Assembly: GCA_022774645.1 (NCBI GenBank)
Contig: JALFKQ010000007.1
Coordinates: 27,914-91,913 of the forward strand
Source: Mycoplasmatota bacterium
GTDB taxonomy: Bacteria; Bacillota_I; Bacilli_A; RF39; UBA660
Reading direction: 5' to 3'
Length of the DNA: 64,000 nt
Part shown: in pieces, positions 61,503 through 64,000 of the stretch
Numbering within the stretch: position 1 is the first letter of the stretch
Layout of the letters: the number at the start of each line of letters is the position of its first letter
Translations under genes and position numbers: made by a program
Notes under the pieces: generated by a model
Databases searched by the model: none
Seen by the model: only the letters and a program-made list of their open reading frames with translations
What the model was told of the DNA's origin: nothing

Positions 61503-63092
61503 CTATTCATTAAATATATCTGGTAAGTCATTTTCAAGTAATACAAATGTTTCTTTTCCAGATAACTTTCTCATAAGTGGGAAAGCATCTTTTACATCAT
61601 TTAAAATATGTATATTTTTATCATTATATTTTTCTTTTTTTAATCCATCATATATTGGTTTTGTTTGTTCTTTTCCAACTAATATAACTTCATCAGCTGC
61701 ACCTGCTATTTGTCTTCCAAATTCGTAATTTAAATTGTATTGTTCAGCACCTAGTTCAATCATACCAGGAGTAACTACTATTTTTTTGCCATCCATCATT
61801 GCTAGTACATCTACTGCCATTTTAGAACCAACTGGATTTGAATTATAAGCATCATCAATTATATATATATTACCCATTTTCTTAAGTTCTAATCTATGTT
61901 CTATTGGTTTTATTCTTTTTACTCCAATTGCAATCTGTTCAAATGTAAGACCAAGTTCATAAGACATAGCTATTGCTTGTAAAACATTATAAACATTAGC
62001 ATTTCCTAGTAATTTAGTTTCAAATGTATACTTTTCTTTTGATTTTTTAAATATACAAGTAAACTTAGTACCTTTTCCAGATAATTTTATATCTTCTGCG
62101 TATACATCTGCTTTCTTATTTTTTGTTGATACCCATATAACTTTACATTTACTTTTTATTTTATAACTAGTTTGGTATTGATCATCCATATTTAGAACAG
62201 CTACTCCATCATCTGGTAGTGAGTCTATAAGTTCAAATTTTGCTTTTTGGATATTTTCTCTACTTCCAAAGCTTTCTAAATGTGCTGTACCAACTGTTGT
62301 TAAAATTCCATATTTAGGTTTAATAAAATTTGCTTTTTGTTTAATTTCTCCTCTATAAAAAGCACCCATTTCAGCTACAAATACTTCACTAAACTTATCC
62401 ATATAATTATTTATAGCATTAATAAGACCGTACATTGTATTAAAACTCTTTGGTGTTGCAAAAGAATTATATTTAACTGATAATATATCATTCAAGAAAT
62501 TTTTGGTACTTGTCTTACCATAACTTCCTGTAATACCAATCTTCTTTAAATCTTTCATACCATATAATTTATTTTGAGCTTGTCTTTTATAATGTAAATA
62601 AACTAACTTTTCAACTGGTTTATTTATAATATTAGCTAACATTACTATAAATGGATTTAAATATGCTATCAAGCCTATATAAGTATAATATCCATATAAA
62701 CCATTTTCATTAAATAAGAAGAACATTGGTATTATTCCTATTAAATAAAGTATTAGCATTGTTACATATAATCTTTTTATTCTTGCTGTTATAACTAATG
62801 GTTTTTTAGATTGTTCTTTTTTAATTTTAGATCTATATAAGAAATATACAATAACATAGAATATAGAAAATATTATTACACTTGCATTAAATGTTGTATA
62901 TTTAAATAATGCAAAGAATACAAACAATAAATCAAATGTTATAAATACCTTCGTTAAATTATCAAGTATCCATTTAAAATATCTATTTCCATCATTATAC
63001 CAATTTTGTTGTAACATATGCATTGATTTTCTTGCCTTATATATTACATACCAAAAGTATGGTATTAAAGATAATATAAAATATGTTTTCAT
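61503..63092 (-). CDS. murF: MurF-type ligase with N-terminal membrane region
   Basis: The 529-residue protein has about five N-terminal transmembrane helices (residues 1-155), an uncommon but known arrangement in Firmicutes MurF-like ligases. The catalytic part then has the P-loop GITGSYGKTSTKNFL, VAEMGAFYRGEIKQ, GTAHLESFGSRENI, HRLELKKM and DDAYNSNPVGSKMAV. MurF joins D-Ala-D-Ala to the UDP-MurNAc tripeptide. It overlaps the hydrolase gene (ATGA) and precedes ddl, so the D-Ala-D-Ala making and using enzymes share one operon. Confidence 0.9.
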   Translation of the reverse strand: MKTYFILSLIPYFWYVIYKARKSMHMLQQNWYNDGNRYFKWILDNLTKVFITFDLLFVFFALFKYTTFNASVIIFSIFYVIVYFLYRSKIKKEQSKKPLVITARIKRLYVTMLILYLIGIIPMFFLFNENGLYGYYTYIGLIAYLNPFIVMLANIINKPVEKLVYLHYKRQAQNKLYGMKDLKKIGITGSYGKTSTKNFLNDILSVKYNSFATPKSFNTMYGLINAINNYMDKFSEVFVAEMGAFYRGEIKQKANFIKPKYGILTTVGTAHLESFGSRENIQKAKFELIDSLPDDGVAVLNMDDQYQTSYKIKSKCKVIWVSTKNKKADVYAEDIKLSGKGTKFTCIFKKSKEKYTFETKLLGNANVYNVLQAIAMSYELGLTFEQIAIGVKRIKPIEHRLELKKMGNIYIIDDAYNSNPVGSKMAVDVLAMMDGKKIVVTPGMIELGAEQYNLNYEFGRQIAGAADEVILVGKEQTKPIYDGLKKEKYNDKNIHILNDVKDAFPLMRKLSGKETFVLLENDLPDIFNE

Positions 63093-63832
63093 TTTTTATC
63101 ACTTCCTATAAAATTATCTAAAACTCTAACAGTTTGAACTAGGTTTTCTAAATAAGCATAGTGTGTGCAACCTTCATATTTAACTAATCCACAATTTGGT
63201 ATTATGTTTTCAAGTTCTTCACCATCTGCAATAGGTACTGCTGCATCATTAGTTCCCCATATTAATAATGTTGGACATTTTATTTTTTTAGCTTCATCAC
63301 TTAAATCTAAGTTAACATGTTCAACTAATATTTTTCTCATTGTTTCACTAGCATTTCTATAATCTGTTGATCCAACATGTTTTTTAACAAAACTTTCTAA
63401 CCCTTTTAATCCAGGAATCTTTTTAACAGTTTTATATATTTTCATTTTAAATGTTGGTTCTGATATGTTTTTCTTATATGGACTAGCTAATAGAACTAAT
63501 TTATTAGTCTTATACTTTGTTGCATAAGCAAGGGAAACTTTTCCACCAAAAGAATGTCCAATTAAAATTGGATTTTTTATATTTAGTTCTTCAAACATTT
63601 CATTCATACAATCTGCATAATCATAAATAGACCAAGTTTCTTTTGGTTCATCACTTTCTCCAAAACCTGGTAAATCAACTATTAGAACACTATATTTCTT
63701 TATAAATGGCTTTGCTATTGGCATCATCATTTTTATATTTTGACCCCAACCATGTAAATAAACTAGTGTTATATCACTATCATTTCTATAAAAATCATAA
63801 TTAATATTTATATTTCTTATAAACATTTGCAT
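63089..63832 (-). CDS. Alpha/beta hydrolase
   Basis: The 247-residue protein has the oxyanion region VYLHGWGQ, the nucleophile elbow LIGHSFGGKVSLAYA, an acid in LLIWGTNDAAVP, and the histidine in GCTHYAYLENLVQ. It is a soluble lipase/esterase-like fold with unknown substrate. The ATG at 63832 is used; the GTG at 63841 overlaps the AGGTGA ribosome binding site. It heads the murF-ddl operon. Confidence 0.88.
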   Translation of the reverse strand: MQMFIRNININYDFYRNDSDITLVYLHGWGQNIKMMMPIAKPFIKKYSVLIVDLPGFGESDEPKETWSIYDYADCMNEMFEELNIKNPILIGHSFGGKVSLAYATKYKTNKLVLLASPYKKNISEPTFKMKIYKTVKKIPGLKGLESFVKKHVGSTDYRNASETMRKILVEHVNLDLSDEAKKIKCPTLLIWGTNDAAVPIADGEELENIIPNCGLVKYEGCTHYAYLENLVQTVRVLDNFIGSDKK

Positions 63833-63861
63833 TTGTTTCACCTAATTAATTATAGCATAAA

Positions 63862-63891
63862 AAAGTGTATTTAGACTTAAATACACACTTT
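63862..63891 (-). terminator. Intrinsic terminator upstream of the hydrolase operon
   Basis: AAAGTGTGTATTTA / TAAATACACTTT form a long stem (one bulge) around AGTC, with T-rich sequence after it on the minus strand. It ends the transcript of the partial gene at the window edge. Confidence 0.75.
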
Positions 63892-63919
63892 CTTTACGAT
63901 ATTTTATTATAAATTCATA

Positions 63920-64000
63920 CTAATTTTTATGACTTTTAAGAATTAATGATAAGAAGCTATTATTTTTAGGTGTGCCAAAAATCATTTCATCAATATCATA
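63920..64000 (-). CDS. C-terminal end of an unidentified protein, start outside window
   Basis: The minus-strand frame reads YDIDEMIFGTPKNNSFLSLI LKSHKN and then TAG. Only 26 codons are inside the window. The frame is followed by a terminator, which supports a true gene end. Family not recognised. Confidence 0.5.
   Translation of the reverse strand, partial: YDIDEMIFGTPKNNSFLSLILKSHKN

Overview
This is a very AT-rich chromosomal segment with short intergenic gaps and mostly strong GGAGG-type ribosome binding sites. The sequence contains Gram-positive cell-wall genes (murE, a membrane-anchored murF, ddl, murI, a class A PBP, a class B sortase), spore-coat genes (a cotJA-cotJB fusion, cotJC, a CotF-like pair), a T-box and a CIRCE operator. 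Together these suggest a low-GC member of Bacillota, most likely an uncultured, reduced-genome Bacilli lineage near the Mollicutes/Erysipelotrichia/RF39 group. That placement is inference from gene content. MurE carries the DNPR motif typical of meso-diaminopimelate addition. Single in-frame stops inside recognisable genes show that TGA and TAA are stops, so the standard bacterial code fits.

Layout: 1-3.2 kb holds a partial substrate-binding-like protein, a small membrane protein and ligA. A tRNA-Gly (UCC) follows, then about 1.1 kb of decayed genes (3.5-4.5 kb). At 4.6-8 kb lies a copper operon (copZ, copA) whose csoR repressor has an in-frame stop, next to a decayed peptidase E. At 8-12 kb are an acyltransferase and thrS. 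thrS encodes a ThrRS lacking the editing residues and sits behind a layered leader: a promoter, a threonine-rich 26-codon leader peptide, a terminator hairpin, a complete T-box, and a second short ORF. At 12-16.4 kb are rsgA and two transglutaminase-fold proteins, one fused to an ASCH domain. At 16.5-21 kb an HD-domain protein, a divergent GroEL-like chaperonin and the DUF4130/radical-SAM DNA-metabolism pair form a tightly coupled operon. At 21-25 kb are mscL, small membrane proteins, an EamA transporter, a MraZ-like regulator and murE. Two decayed TIM44-like genes follow.

At 26-41 kb are phosphoketolase, tsaE, the cotJ operon, an ABC exporter, a one-domain ClpB-like AAA protein, tRNA-Asn, feoAB, a HAAS-type membrane protein, a secreted nuclease, CotF-like genes, a CIRCE-controlled hsp20, and a two-gene RiPP-like locus (77-residue Cys-ending precursor plus a PqqD/radical-SAM/SPASM/GNAT maturase). 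At 41-50.8 kb are ychF, an AbgT transporter, DUF951, parB, parA, an M3-like peptidase, an FAD dehydrogenase, and an overlapping pair of acyl-CoA ligase and E2-like acyltransferase. At 50.9-51.2 kb is a candidate type I toxin-antitoxin-like locus: a 22-residue hydrophobic peptide between long inverted repeats with a convergent promoter and terminator. The remainder (51.2-64 kb) holds a cation antiporter, a lipid kinase, a PBP and a sortase that look leaderless, pseudouridine synthase, ZIP transporter, murI, ddl, murF and a hydrolase.

The most notable items for follow-up are the thrS leader, the RiPP-like pair, the small inverted-repeat peptide locus, and the chaperonin-like gene coupled to the radical-SAM pair. 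All functional statements rest on reading the sequence and family knowledge; no database search was run.
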